DNA of 64,000 nucleotides from DASVFB01 sp963766345 (GTDB taxonomy: Bacteria > Actinomycetota > Thermoleophilia > Gaiellales > Gaiellaceae), in contig CAVXZL010000011.1 of NCBI GenBank assembly GCA_963766345.1, positions 124,001 through 188,000 of the forward strand, given 5' to 3'. Below, in pieces: positions 34,272-43,630 of the stretch. The notes under the pieces were generated by a model. It had not been told where the DNA came from, searched no databases, and saw only the letters and a program-made list of their open reading frames with translations. Position numbers and translations under genes: made by a program. How positions within the stretch are numbered: position 1 is the stretch's first letter; every line of letters starts with the position of its first letter.

Positions 34272-36691
34272 ATGACAGAGATGGACACCCGCTACAAGCC
34301 GGACGGCGTCGAGACCCGCTGGCAGCAGATCTGGGAGGAAGAGGGTCTCTACAACGCCGACCCCGATCCGGCGCGCGAGAGCTTCGCGATCGCGCACCCG
34401 CCGCCGAACGTCACCGGCGACCTGCACCTCGGGCATGCGCTGCAGCTGTCGCTCGCGGACACGATCGTGCGCACGCGCCGGATGCAGGGCTACAACGTCC
34501 TCTTCCAGCCCGGCTTCGACCACGCGGGGATCTCGACGCAGGCCGCCGTCGAGAAGCACCTCGCGACCGAGGGCAAGACACGGCAGGACCTCGGCCGCGA
34601 GGCGTTCGAGGCGCGCGTCTGGGAGTGGCTGCGCGAGTACGGCGGCAAGATCATGTTCCAGTTCCGCCGGATCGGCGCGTCGCTCGACTACCGCCGCGAG
34701 CGCTTCACGATGGACGACGCGTACGTGCGCGCGGTGATGCGCTTCTTCGTGCACCTCTACCGCAAGGGCTACATCTACCGCGCGAACCGGATCATCAACT
34801 GGTGCCCGTTCCACCTGACGTCGCTGTCGGATCTCGAGGTCCAGCACGTCGACGTCGACGACACGCTGACCTATGTGCGCTATCCGCTCGCCGACGGCGA
34901 CGGGCACATCACGATCGCGACGGTGCGTCCCGCGACGATCGTCGCGGACGTCGCGGTCGCCGTGCATCCGGAGGACGACCGCTACGCGGGCTCGTCGGTC
35001 GAGAGGTCGTCGTGCCGTACGTGGAGCGGCGCGTGCCCGTGATTGCGGACGAGCGCGTCGAGCGCGACTTCGGGACGGGCGCGCTCAAGATCACGCCCGG
35101 CCACGATCCGCTCGACTACGACATCGGGCGAGATCACGGCCTTGAAGAGATCACCGCGATCGGCTCCGAGGGCCGGATGAACGAAGAGGCAGGCGACCTC
35201 GCGGGCCTCACGCAGGAAGAGGCCGACAAGCGCATCCTCGCGTGGCTCAGGGAGCACGACCAGCTCGAGAAGCGCGAGTCCTACCGTCACACCGTCGGCG
35301 TGTGCGACCGGTGCAAGACGCGCATCGAGCCGCGGATCTCGCTGCAGTGGTTCTGCTCGATGGACGAATTGAAGAAGCCGGCGCTCGAGGCGATGCGCAG
35401 CGGACGCGTGACGTTCCATCCCGAGTCGCAGCACCGCTTCGCGGTCGAGTCGCTCGAGACCGCGCCCGACTGGAACATCTCGCGGCAGATCTGGTGGGGG
35501 CATCAGCTGCCGCTGTGGGAATGCCCGGACGGTCATGTGACGGTCGAGGAGACGGAGCCGGACGCGTGCGCCGAGTGCGGCGCGTCAGAGCTCACGAGAT
35601 CGACGGACGTGCTCGACACGTGGTTCTCGTCCGCGCTCTGGCCGTTCGCGACGCTCGGCTGGCCCGACGACACCGAGGACCTGCGCACGTTCTACCCCGG
35701 CGATCTCAACACGACGGCGCGCGACATCATCCGCCTCTGGGAGAACCGGATGATCTTCTCCGGGCTCGAGATGATGGGCGACGTCCCGTTCCGCAACGTC
35801 GTCATCCATTCGCTCGTGCACGCGCCGGCGGGCGGACGGATGTCGAAGAGCCTCGGCACCGGCATGAACCCGCTCGCGCTGATCGAGGCCTACGGCGCGG
35901 ACGCGACGCGCTACGGCCTGATGAAGATGGCGTCGGCACAGGACGTCCGCTTCTCCGAGGGCGCGATCGAGGAGGGCCGCAAGCTCGCGAACAAGCTCTG
36001 GAACGTGTCGCGGCTCATCCTGCTCGCTTCCGAGGGCGCGGCGCCGGACGAGCGACCGCGCACGCTCGAGGAGCACTGGATCCTGGCGCGCCTCTCGCAG
36101 ACGCAGCGCGAGGTGGAGCGGCTGCTCGGCGAGTTCGACTTCTCGCACCTCGTCGACGAGCTCTACCACCTCACCTTCGACGACTTCTGCGACTGGTACG
36201 CGGAGTCGATCAAGCCCCGGCTCTACGACGGCGAAGCCGACGCGCGCGCGACCGCGGTCGCCGCGCTCGAGCGGCTGCTGAAGCTGCTGCATCCTGCAAT
36301 GCCGCACGTGACCGAGGAGATCTGGACGGTGCTGCCCGAGCGGAAGACCCGTCTCATCGTCGCGGCATGGCCCGAGGCGGGCGACGACTCGCATGCGGAA
36401 GCCCTCACAGAGCTGAAGGATCTCGCTGGGACTTTTCGCCGGAGCGGGGTCTTGCCCAAGGGCTTGGACACGGAGCGGCAGCGGATCTTCGACGCCGTCG
36501 TGCGGCCCGGGCAGCAGAAGGTGAACGGCAACGTCGAGGCGGAGCGCGCGCGGTTGCGCAAGGAGATCGAGCGCGCGGAGAAGCAGCTCGCGAACGAGCG
36601 CTTCGTCGCCGGCGCGCCGGCGAAGGTCGTGGAGGCCGAGCGCGAGAAGCTCGCGCGGTACCGCCGTGAGCTCGACGCGATCTCGGACTGA
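34272..36691 (+). CDS. valS: Valyl-tRNA synthetase, with apparent one-base frameshift
   Basis: A class I aminoacyl-tRNA synthetase of about 806 residues, charging tRNA-Val. The N-terminal frame (34272 to about 34990) has FAIAHPPPNVTGDLHLGHAL (HIGH motif) and GYNVLFQPGFDHAGISTQAA. The rest is in another frame: editing domain VPVIADERV and FGTGALKITPGHDPLDYDIG, then APAGGRMSKSLGTGMNP (KMSKS) and a C-terminal coiled coil rich in Glu/Arg. Adding one base at GCGGG/CTCGTC near 34990 joins them as YAGLVGREVVVPYVERR. Since the gene is normally indispensable and both halves are intact, a sequence error is the likely cause. Confidence 0.9.
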
Positions 36692-37397
36692 CGAGCTCGA
36701 GGCTGTCGCATACGAGTTCTGGCGCGCGCCGGAAGTCGAGGAGCTCGACGGCTGGCGGCTTCGGTTCGGCCACGGCATCACCGGGCGCGCGAACTCCGTC
36801 TGGCCGAACGGGGACGGCACGCTGCCGCTCGGCGAGAAGATCGACCGCGTCGAGGCCTGGTATCGCGGGCGCGGGCTGCCGACGCTCTTCCAGGTGACCG
36901 AGGCGGCTCGACCGGCCGGGCTCGACGCGGCGCTCGCCGCCCGGGGCTACGAGCTGCGCGGCGCCCCCGTCTCGGTCGAGTCGGCGCCGCTCGACGAGGT
37001 CGTCTCGGGTTCGGGTGGCGAGGCGGAAGTGAGCCGCGAAGCCGACGACGAGTGGCTCGAGCTGTGGGCCGGATCGCGGAACTTCGACAACCGCGAAGCG
37101 GCGCGCGAGCTACTCACGCTCGGTGACGCAGCTTTCGCGCGCGTCGGCAATCTCGCCGTCGGCCGAGGTGTCGTCGCAGGCCCGTGGCTCGGAATCACGT
37201 CGATGGTGACGGTCCCCGAAGCGCGGCGGCGCGGGCACGCGCGCGCGATCGTGCACGCGCTCGCGGGCTGGGCGTCGGAGCGCGGCTGCACGGATGCGAT
37301 GCTCCAGGTCGAGAGCACGAACGAAGCCGCACGCGCGCTCTACGCGAGACTCGGGTTCGTGCCGCACCACGAGTACCACTACCGACGGTCGGGATGA
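36666..37397 (+). CDS. GNAT family N-acetyltransferase
   Basis: 243 residues. An N-terminal degenerate domain carries FWRAPEVEELDGWRLRFGHG followed by TGRANSVWPNGDGTL, typical of two-part GNATs with a WRLR-x-TxRANSV block. The C-terminal domain is a canonical GNAT: LGITSMVTVPEARRRGHARA and IVHALAGWASERGCTDAMLQ, then ARALYARLGFVPHHEYHY. The GTG start lies inside the end of valS (26-bp overlap), and the stop overlaps folC (ATGA), so the three are probably one transcript. Acceptor unknown. Confidence 0.85.
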   Translation: MSSTRSRTDELEAVAYEFWRAPEVEELDGWRLRFGHGITGRANSVWPNGDGTLPLGEKIDRVEAWYRGRGLPTLFQVTEAARPAGLDAALAARGYELRGAPVSVESAPLDEVVSGSGGEAEVSREADDEWLELWAGSRNFDNREAARELLTLGDAAFARVGNLAVGRGVVAGPWLGITSMVTVPEARRRGHARAIVHALAGWASERGCTDAMLQVESTNEAARALYARLGFVPHHEYHYRRSG

Positions 37398-38425
37398 ACA
37401 ACACGGAGTGGGTCGCGTCGCTCTCCCCGTGGCCGGAGGAGTTCGGCCTCGGGCGCATGCACGCGCTCCTCGACGCGCTCGACAACCCGCAGCGTGCGTA
37501 CCGCTCGGTGCACGTCGTCGGCACGAACGGCAAGTCGACGGCGACGCGTACGATCGCCGCGCTGTTGCGTGCCGACGGCCTTGCGGTCGGCGCGTACACG
37601 TCGCCGCACGTGAGCGGCTGGCACGAGCGGCTCGACACCGACGCCGATTCCTTCGAACGCGCGGTCGCGCGTGTGCGCACAGCCGCCGAGGCCGCCGGCG
37701 CGACGCAGTTCGAGACGCTCACTGCGGCTGCGTTCGCGCACTTCGCCGAGCGCAAGGTCGACGCGGCCGTCGTCGAGGCCGGGCTCGGCGGACGTCTCGA
37801 CGCGACGAACGTCGTCGACGCGCCAGTCGTCCTGCTCACGAACGTCGGCCTCGAGCACACGGACGTTCTCGGCGACACGCGGGAGAAGATCGCGGCAGAG
37901 AAGCTCGCGGTCGCGCGGCCCGGTGCGACCGTCGTGCTTCCGGACGACGAGTGGCGCGGGCTGCTGCCCGAACGTCACGTCGTCGTCGGAGGCGCGCGCG
38001 ACGTGGCCGGCGCGTTCGTGGGCCACTCGATCGAGGGCGACGTCGACGTGTCGATTCCGGGAAGGCTCGAGCGCCGAGGGCCGGACGAGGTGCGCGACGG
38101 GGCCCACACGCCCGAGGCGGTCGAATGGCTGCTCGCCCGGCTCGAGCCGCGCCGGTGGACGCTCGTCGTCTCGATCCTCCGCGACAAGGACTCCGACGCG
38201 ATGCTGTCGAGGCTCGCTGCAGCCGGCCGGACGCTCGTCGCCACGCGCAGCAGCAACGCCCGCGCGCTCGACGAGCGGGAGCTCGCGGCCCGCGCGGAGC
38301 GGTACTTCGAGCACGTCGAGGTCGCGGCCGACCCCGCTGCCGCCCTGGCGAGGGCGCGCCTCCTCGGCCCGGTCCTGGTCACGGGCTCGCTCTATCTGCT
38401 TGCCGACCTGCACGACTCGCGCTAG
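37394..38425 (+). CDS. folC: Folylpolyglutamate/dihydrofolate synthase, short form
   Basis: 343 residues of the Mur-ligase family. VHVVGTNGKSTATRTIAALL is the P-loop (about 39-58), YTSPHVSGWHERL, VVEAGLGGRLDATN and VVLLTNVGLEHTDVLGDTRE follow, and RDGAHTPEAVEWL starts the C-terminal domain. It adds glutamate to (dihydro)folate. The protein is about 70-80 residues shorter than usual: the helical block normally between the Lys of the central domain and the VPGR motif is absent, and GHSIEGDVDVSIPGRLER follows directly. The frame is intact, so this is either a real compact form or an in-frame deletion. Confidence 0.85.
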   Translation: MNNTEWVASLSPWPEEFGLGRMHALLDALDNPQRAYRSVHVVGTNGKSTATRTIAALLRADGLAVGAYTSPHVSGWHERLDTDADSFERAVARVRTAAEAAGATQFETLTAAAFAHFAERKVDAAVVEAGLGGRLDATNVVDAPVVLLTNVGLEHTDVLGDTREKIAAEKLAVARPGATVVLPDDEWRGLLPERHVVVGGARDVAGAFVGHSIEGDVDVSIPGRLERRGPDEVRDGAHTPEAVEWLLARLEPRRWTLVVSILRDKDSDAMLSRLAAAGRTLVATRSSNARALDERELAARAERYFEHVEVAADPAAALARARLLGPVLVTGSLYLLADLHDSR

Positions 38426-38434
38426 AACGAGGCC

Positions 38435-38551
38435 GTGCATCAAACCTGGGGGGAGCGCCTTGCCGTCTTCGTCTTCGCGTTCGCGGTGCTGGCGGGACTC
38501 GTCGGCGTGACGTTCGCCGCGGGCTACATAATCGGGAGGCTGATCCTATGA
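38435..38551 (+). CDS. 38-residue single-span membrane microprotein
   Basis: A short gene from GTG 38435 to TGA 38551. The peptide starts VHQTWGERLAVFVFAFAVLA and continues with a glycine-rich hydrophobic stretch to GYIIGRLIL, one transmembrane helix with a short charged N-terminus. A GGAACGAGG-like purine stretch precedes it. The TGA overlaps the ATG of the next gene (CTATGA), strong evidence of a coupled operon with the zinc-ribbon membrane protein. It lies 9 bp after folC. Function is unknown. Confidence 0.65.
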   Translation: MHQTWGERLAVFVFAFAVLAGLVGVTFAAGYIIGRLIL

Positions 38552-39090
38552 GCAGGCTCCTGGCAGCAGATACCACGACGTTCGGCGGAGTCCACGACTT
38601 CTTCCACTCGCACACGTGGTACACGATCCGCAACGTCGGGGTTGCGTTCGTCGTCGTCTTCTGGCTCGGCGTCGCGTTCTGGGTGTTCAAGGACGCGCGG
38701 CGGAGAATCCGCTCGCCGTGGCTCGTCGCGCTCGCGACGCTGCTCGGGCTCTTTCCGCCCTTCCTCGGTGCGTTCGTCTACATGCTCTTCCGGCCGCCCG
38801 AGTACCTCGAAGACGTGCGCGAGCGCGACCTCGAGATGAGGGCGATGGAGGAGCGGCTGAGCCTGCGCAACAGCCAGTGCCCGGTCTGCCGCGCGACGGT
38901 CGAGCCGTCGTTCCTCGTGTGCCCGGTCTGCACGACGCGGCTCAAGCAGGCGTGCGTCAGCTGCAACGCGCCGCTCGAGGCGCTCTGGCAGGTCTGCCCG
39001 TTCTGCGAGACGCCGGCGGAGTCGACGGGACTCGACCTGCCCGTCGTCGAGGCGCGCCCTCGGCGGCCGCGTCGTTCCACGTCGAAGTAG
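38548..39090 (+). CDS. Membrane protein with double zinc ribbon
   Basis: 180 residues. Two helices come first (NVGVAFVVVFWLGVAFWVFK and WLVALATLLGLFPPFLGAFV), then a charged linker (ERDLEMRAMEERLSLRNSQ) and two zinc ribbons: CPVC-x12-CPVC and CVSC-x11-CPFC (about 112-160). The ribbons face the cytoplasm if the positive-inside rule holds (ARRRIRS between the helices). Such zinc ribbons usually bind protein or nucleic acid; function here is unknown. Its ATG overlaps the microprotein stop, and its stop TAG forms part of the -10 hexamer of ndk. Confidence 0.8.
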   Translation: MSRLLAADTTTFGGVHDFFHSHTWYTIRNVGVAFVVVFWLGVAFWVFKDARRRIRSPWLVALATLLGLFPPFLGAFVYMLFRPPEYLEDVRERDLEMRAMEERLSLRNSQCPVCRATVEPSFLVCPVCTTRLKQACVSCNAPLEALWQVCPFCETPAESTGLDLPVVEARPRRPRRSTSK

Positions 39091-39093
39091 ACT
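39088..39093 (+). promoter_or_regulatory. -10 element TAGACT overlapping a stop codon, before ndk
   Basis: TAGACT starts with the stop TAG of the zinc-ribbon gene and lies 9 nt before the ndk ATG, so ndk probably has its own near-leaderless transcript. Confidence 0.45.
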
Positions 39094-39102
39094 CAGCCGC
39101 CC

Positions 39103-39519
39103 ATGGCGGTCGAGCAGACGTTGATCCTCGCGAAGCCGGATGCCGTCCGGCGCTCGCTCACCGGTGAGATCGTGGCGCGCTTCGAGCGGCGCGGCTTCAC
39201 GCTGCGTGCGGCGCGGCTGCTCGTCGTCGACCGCGAGCTCGCGCAGCAGCACTACGCCGAGCACGAGGCGAAGCCGTTCTTCGGCGAGCTCGTCGACTTC
39301 ATCACGTCCGGGCCGACGCTCGCGTTCGTGCTCGAAGGCGAAGGCGTGATCGCGACCGCGCGTACGACGATCGGCGCGACGAATCCGGCGGATGCGATGC
39401 CCGGATCGCTGCGCGGCCAGTTCGCGTCGGCGATGCCGGACAACCTCGTGCACGGATCCGACTCGCCCGACTCGGCCGCGCGCGAGATCGCGCTCTGGTT
39501 CCCCGACGGCCTTGTCTGA
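39103..39519 (+). CDS. ndk: Nucleoside diphosphate kinase
   Basis: 138 residues, the full family length. TLILAKPDAVRRSLTGEIV opens the fold and the active-site His117 sits in MPDNLVHGSDSPDSAAREIA, the NDK signature. It balances NTP and dNTP pools through a phospho-histidine. There is no ribosome site; a TAGACT hexamer lies 9 nt before the ATG. The stop overlaps the TTG of the methyltransferase by 8 bp. Confidence 0.96.
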   Translation: MAVEQTLILAKPDAVRRSLTGEIVARFERRGFTLRAARLLVVDRELAQQHYAEHEAKPFFGELVDFITSGPTLAFVLEGEGVIATARTTIGATNPADAMPGSLRGQFASAMPDNLVHGSDSPDSAAREIALWFPDGLV

Positions 39520-40276
39520 GCCGGATTACCTCGCCGTTAACCGTGAGGCGTGGACGCGGGCGAACCGCGACCACACCGACGCACGCGCGCACGAGGCGTG
39601 GTCGCAGCGCGAGATTGCGTGGGGCGTGTGGCAGGTTCCCGAGTCGGAGGTCGGCGTGCTGCCGGACGTCGACGGAATCGACGTCGTCGAGCTCGGCTGC
39701 GGCACCGCGTACTTCGGCGCGTGGCTTGCGAGGCGCGGGGCGCGTGTCGTCGGCGTCGACCTCACGCCGGCGCAGCTCGAGACCGCGCGACGCATGGAGG
39801 CCGAGTTCTCGCTCGGGATGGAGTTCGTGGAGGCGAACGCAGAGGCGACAGGACTGCCCGACGCCTCGTTCGACCTCGCGTTCTCCGAGTACGGCGCGTC
39901 CATCTGGTGCGATCCGTACAAGTGGATCCCCGAGGCGGCGCGACTGCTGCGACCCGGCGGCCTGCTCGTCTTCCTCCGCAATTCGACGCTCGCCGTGCTG
40001 TGCGGCACCGCGGACGACGGTCCGGTGGAGACGTTGCAGCGTCCGCAACGCGGCCTGCACCGGATCGTGTGGACCGATCCCGACGAGATCGAGTTCCAGA
40101 TGAGCCACGGCGACTGGATCAGCCTGCTGCGCGCGAACGGCTTCGACATCGAGGAGCTCCACGAGCTCTATGCGCCCGAGTCCGCGATCGACCACGAGTA
40201 CTACCACTCGAACGCCGGGTGGTCGAGGAAGTGGCCGAGCGAAGAGATATGGCGCGCCCGCCTTCGCCCCCGCTGA
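39512..40276 (+). CDS. Class I SAM-dependent methyltransferase
   Basis: 254 residues. VVELGCGTAYFGAWLARRGA is motif I, VVGVDLTPAQLETARRME motif post-I, and LPDASFDLAFSEYGASIW and EAARLLRPGGLLVFL motifs II/III (PF08241-like). An N-terminal WTRANRDHTDARAHEAWSQR is shared by a group of uncharacterised actinobacterial methyltransferases. Start is TTG 39512, within ndk; the alternatives are much further in. The end overlaps maf by 28 bp, so ndk-methyltransferase-maf form one unit. Substrate unknown. Confidence 0.87.
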   Translation: MSEPDYLAVNREAWTRANRDHTDARAHEAWSQREIAWGVWQVPESEVGVLPDVDGIDVVELGCGTAYFGAWLARRGARVVGVDLTPAQLETARRMEAEFSLGMEFVEANAEATGLPDASFDLAFSEYGASIWCDPYKWIPEAARLLRPGGLLVFLRNSTLAVLCGTADDGPVETLQRPQRGLHRIVWTDPDEIEFQMSHGDWISLLRANGFDIEELHELYAPESAIDHEYYHSNAGWSRKWPSEEIWRARLRPR

Positions 40277-40824
40277 TCCTCGCGTCGACGTCGCCGCAGC
40301 GGCGAGCGATTCTCGAGCAGTTGCGCATCCCGTTCGACGTGATCGCGCCCGACTACGACGAGGAGCCGGGCGTCGATCCTGTTGAGCATGCGCGGGCGAA
40401 GGCGCGATCGGTCGCCGCGGTAGCCGGCGACCGCCCGGTGCTGGGGGTCGACACGGAGGTGCTGTGCGACGGCCGCATGTTCGGGAAGCCGCGCGACGAG
40501 GCGGACGCGGCGGAGATGCTGGACGCGCTGTCGAGGCGCACGCACGAGGTCGTGTCCGGGTTGTGCCTGCTGACGCCTGCGTGGGAGGAGAGCGGCCGCG
40601 AGGTGACGCGCGTCACGTTTCGCACGCTGACGCCTCGTGACGTCGCGACGTACGTCGCGACGGGCGAGTGGGAGGGACGAGCGGGCGCGTACGCGATCCA
40701 GGGCTTCGGCGCGTCGCTCGTCGAGCGGGTCGAGGGCGACTACCTCAACGTCGTGGGCCTGCCGGCCGCTCTGCTGGTGCGTTTGCTCGCGGAGTGTTTC
40801 TCGGGCACGTACGGCTTCGGCTAG
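40249..40824 (+). CDS. maf: Maf-family nucleotide pyrophosphatase
   Basis: 191 residues. LILASTSPQRRAILEQLRIP is the substrate-loop signature (about 9-28), then YDEEPG, VLGVDTEVLCDGRMFGKPRD and AYAIQGFGASLVERVEGDYL. Maf proteins hydrolyse non-canonical or canonical NTPs and have been linked to septum control. The ATG lies inside the methyltransferase end. Its last 80 bp are overlapped on the other strand by the RAYT reading frame, and a REP palindrome lies 18 bp after its stop. Confidence 0.92.
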   Translation: MARPPSPPLILASTSPQRRAILEQLRIPFDVIAPDYDEEPGVDPVEHARAKARSVAAVAGDRPVLGVDTEVLCDGRMFGKPRDEADAAEMLDALSRRTHEVVSGLCLLTPAWEESGREVTRVTFRTLTPRDVATYVATGEWEGRAGAYAIQGFGASLVERVEGDYLNVVGLPAALLVRLLAECFSGTYGFG

Positions 40825-41434
40825 GCGTGCTTTCGGGACCCGTCCCGAGTCCAGGACTCGGGACACGGCCGCCGGGACCAGGTCGCCGCAGGTCCTGCAG
40901 CGAAAGCGAGTACGCCTGTCGCGCCTTGCTCTTGTCGCGCGAGCACGAGGCGAGGACTTCTGTCGGATCGAAGAACGGCGCGGCCGGCCGCAGGCCGAGG
41001 GTCTCCGCGCACCCGCTCCAGGGCCAGAGCTCGGCCTGGCGGCAGAGGCCCGCGCGAACCGGGTTTTGGTCGATGTACCGCGCGAGCCCGAGGAAGTGCG
41101 ATTCGTCCTGGAACAGCTCCGCGAAGAAGCGGCCTTCGAAGACGTGCCCGGTGAACCCGTGCCTGCGGTTGATTCGCAGCGCGTGGCGCTGGTTGAGCCG
41201 CCACATCCCGAGGGACAGATCGGGCTCGGGCGTACTGACGAGGAGGTGGTAGTGGTTCGTCATCAGGCAGTACGCGTGACAGCGCCACCCGCGATCCTGG
41301 ACGACGGTCGTGAACTCGGCCAAGAACCATCGACGGTCGACATCGTCGTGGACGATCGGGAGTCGCCGTACACCGCGTGTGGCGACGTGATAGGTGGCGC
41401 CGCCACCGAGGATGAGCGAGCGCGGTCGCTGCAT
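40745..41434 (-). CDS. REP-associated tyrosine transposase (RAYT, Y1_Tnp/HUH)
   Basis: About 229 residues (PF01797). The HUH metal motif is in YCLMTNHYHLLVSTPEPDLS, the catalytic Tyr in LARYIDQNPVRAGL (about 119-132), and TGHVFEGRFFAELFQDESHF is the conserved block between them. It would nick and join single-stranded REP hairpins. The start ATG 41434 gives the usual MQRPRSLILGGGATYHV. The domain ends near residue 150-185; the rest reads through the left palindrome and the antisense of maf, so the original stop may be lost. It lies between two palindromes, fitting a RAYT with its own REPs. Confidence 0.88.
   Translation of the reverse strand: MQRPRSLILGGGATYHVATRGVRRLPIVHDDVDRRWFLAEFTTVVQDRGWRCHAYCLMTNHYHLLVSTPEPDLSLGMWRLNQRHALRINRRHGFTGHVFEGRFFAELFQDESHFLGLARYIDQNPVRAGLCRQAELWPWSGCAETLGLRPAAPFFDPTEVLASCSRDKSKARQAYSLSLQDLRRPGPGGRVPSPGLGTGPESTPSRSRTCPRNTPRANAPAERPAGPRR
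40842..40864. repeat. REP palindrome, left of RAYT
   Basis: A perfect 23-bp inverted repeat: GTCCCGAGTCC-A-GGACTCGGGAC. Just before it lies another small palindrome, CGGGAC-CC-GTCCCG. It sits between maf and the body of the RAYT and shares its 19-bp core with the copy at 41515-41533. Confidence 0.85.
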
Positions 41435-41514
41435 AGCGACACGGTCGCGACTGAATCGCGCGAGCGCCAGTGTCCCCTGAAAGACGAGACAAAGTAGTGA
41501 CGCTTCGGACACCG

Positions 41515-41533
41515 CCCGAGTCCAGGACTCGGG
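41515..41533. repeat. REP palindrome, right of RAYT
   Basis: A perfect 19-bp inverted repeat, CCCGAGTCC-A-GGACTCGGG, identical in core to the left copy and followed, as there, by ACA. Flanks GCTTC and CGGCC/CGCCCGG are also partly shared, so the two are direct copies of a roughly 45-bp element. It lies 81 bp upstream of the RAYT start. Confidence 0.85.
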
Positions 41534-41595
41534 ACAGCGCCCGGAGAGCCAGCGATGCTCGGGTTCCCGAGCGAAGGAGTCGCGCACGCAGAGGC

Positions 41596-41601
41596 TAGAC
41601 T
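41596..41601 (+). promoter_or_regulatory. -10 element TAGACT before mreB
   Basis: TAGACT, identical to the ndk and tRNA-Ala hexamers, lies 11 nt before ATG 41613, implying a 5' leader of about 5 nt for the cell-shape operon. Confidence 0.45.
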
Positions 41602-41612
41602 CGGCAAGCCCT

Positions 41613-42659
<1,047 letters not shown>

Positions 42660-42666
42660 ACGCCGC

Positions 42667-42672
42667 TAGGCT
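42667..42672 (+). promoter_or_regulatory. Possible -10 element TAGGCT before mreC
   Basis: TAGGCT lies 13 nt before GTG 42686 in the 26-bp gap after mreB. It may give mreC and the genes behind it a second promoter; TAGAGC overlaps it. Confidence 0.35.
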
Positions 42673-42685
42673 AGAGCCCTAGCTC

Positions 42686-43630
42686 GTGGCAACGCGTACC
42701 CGCAACCGGACATCCCGGTTGGCGGTGCTGGACTCTTCCGTTCGGCGTCCCGCCTCCACCTCATCGACAGGCCGCTCCCGGTCTCCGCTGCTTCGGCGTG
42801 CCGTCGTGATCGGGCTCGTGGTCCTCTCGCTGGCGCTGATCACCGTGTCCTTCCGCGAAGCCTCGGGCGGCCCGCTCCACGGCGTGCAGAACACCGCGGC
42901 CGCGGCGATGAAGCCGTTCGAGGTCGCCGCGAACCGCGTCGCGCGGCCCTTCCGCGACGCCTACAACTGGTTCGACGGCCTCGTCACCGCCCGGAACGAG
43001 AACAAGCAGCTCAGGGAAGAGGTTGAGCGGCTGCGCCAGCAGTACGCGACGGCGCAGACGGCGCAGAACGAGAACGCCACGCTGAAGCGGCTGCTCCGCT
43101 ACGAGCGCGGGCCGAGCTTCCCGAAGGACTTCAGGGCAGTGAACGCGAGCGTGCTCGCGCGCGGCGCGCCCGACGTCCAGCAGCGCGTCACCGTGTCGGC
43201 GGGCTCGAAACAGGGCGTGCGCGTCAACGATCCCGTCGTGACGACCGACGGTCTCGTCGGCCGCGTCACCCGCGTCGCGAAAGGTCTCGCGCAAGTGACG
43301 CTGCTCACGGATGCGACGAGCGCCGTCGCGGCTTCCGACCTGACGACAAAGGCATACGGGCTCGTCCAGCACGGTCCCGGCAGTGGCGCGCAGCTCGTGT
43401 TCAGCCGCGTCTCGAAGGAGAAGGTCGTGAAGCCGGGCGACTTCGTCGTGACCGCAGGCACGCAGCTCGCTTCGCTGCCCGACATCTATCCGCGCGGGAT
43501 CCTCATCGGCCGGGTTGCGAGCGTCTACCAGAACAACGTGGACGAGTTCAAGCACATCCAGGTGAATCCGTTCGGCGACTTTTCGTCTCTCGACTCCGTC
43601 GCGATCCTCGTCCCGCTCGACCGCAAGTGA
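42686..43630 (+). CDS. mreC: Rod shape-determining protein MreC
   Basis: 314 residues. A basic N-terminal tail is followed by one helix (AVVIGLVVLSLALITVSF), a coiled coil (NKQLREEVERLRQQYATAQT) and the beta-domain typical of PF04085 with VTVSAGSKQGVRVNDPVVT and GLVGRVTRVAKGLAQVTLLT. It sits in the membrane with its bulk outside, linking MreB to PBP2 and RodA. GTG 42686; the TGA overlaps the mreD GTG. Confidence 0.93.
   Translation: MATRTRNRTSRLAVLDSSVRRPASTSSTGRSRSPLLRRAVVIGLVVLSLALITVSFREASGGPLHGVQNTAAAAMKPFEVAANRVARPFRDAYNWFDGLVTARNENKQLREEVERLRQQYATAQTAQNENATLKRLLRYERGPSFPKDFRAVNASVLARGAPDVQQRVTVSAGSKQGVRVNDPVVTTDGLVGRVTRVAKGLAQVTLLTDATSAVAASDLTTKAYGLVQHGPGSGAQLVFSRVSKEKVVKPGDFVVTAGTQLASLPDIYPRGILIGRVASVYQNNVDEFKHIQVNPFGDFSSLDSVAILVPLDRK

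Noticed and set aside
40842..41533. Palindrome pair considered as ends of a classical insertion sequence
   Set aside because: The copies are direct, not inverted terminal repeats; no target duplication is seen; the enzyme is a Y1 RAYT rather than a DDE transposase.
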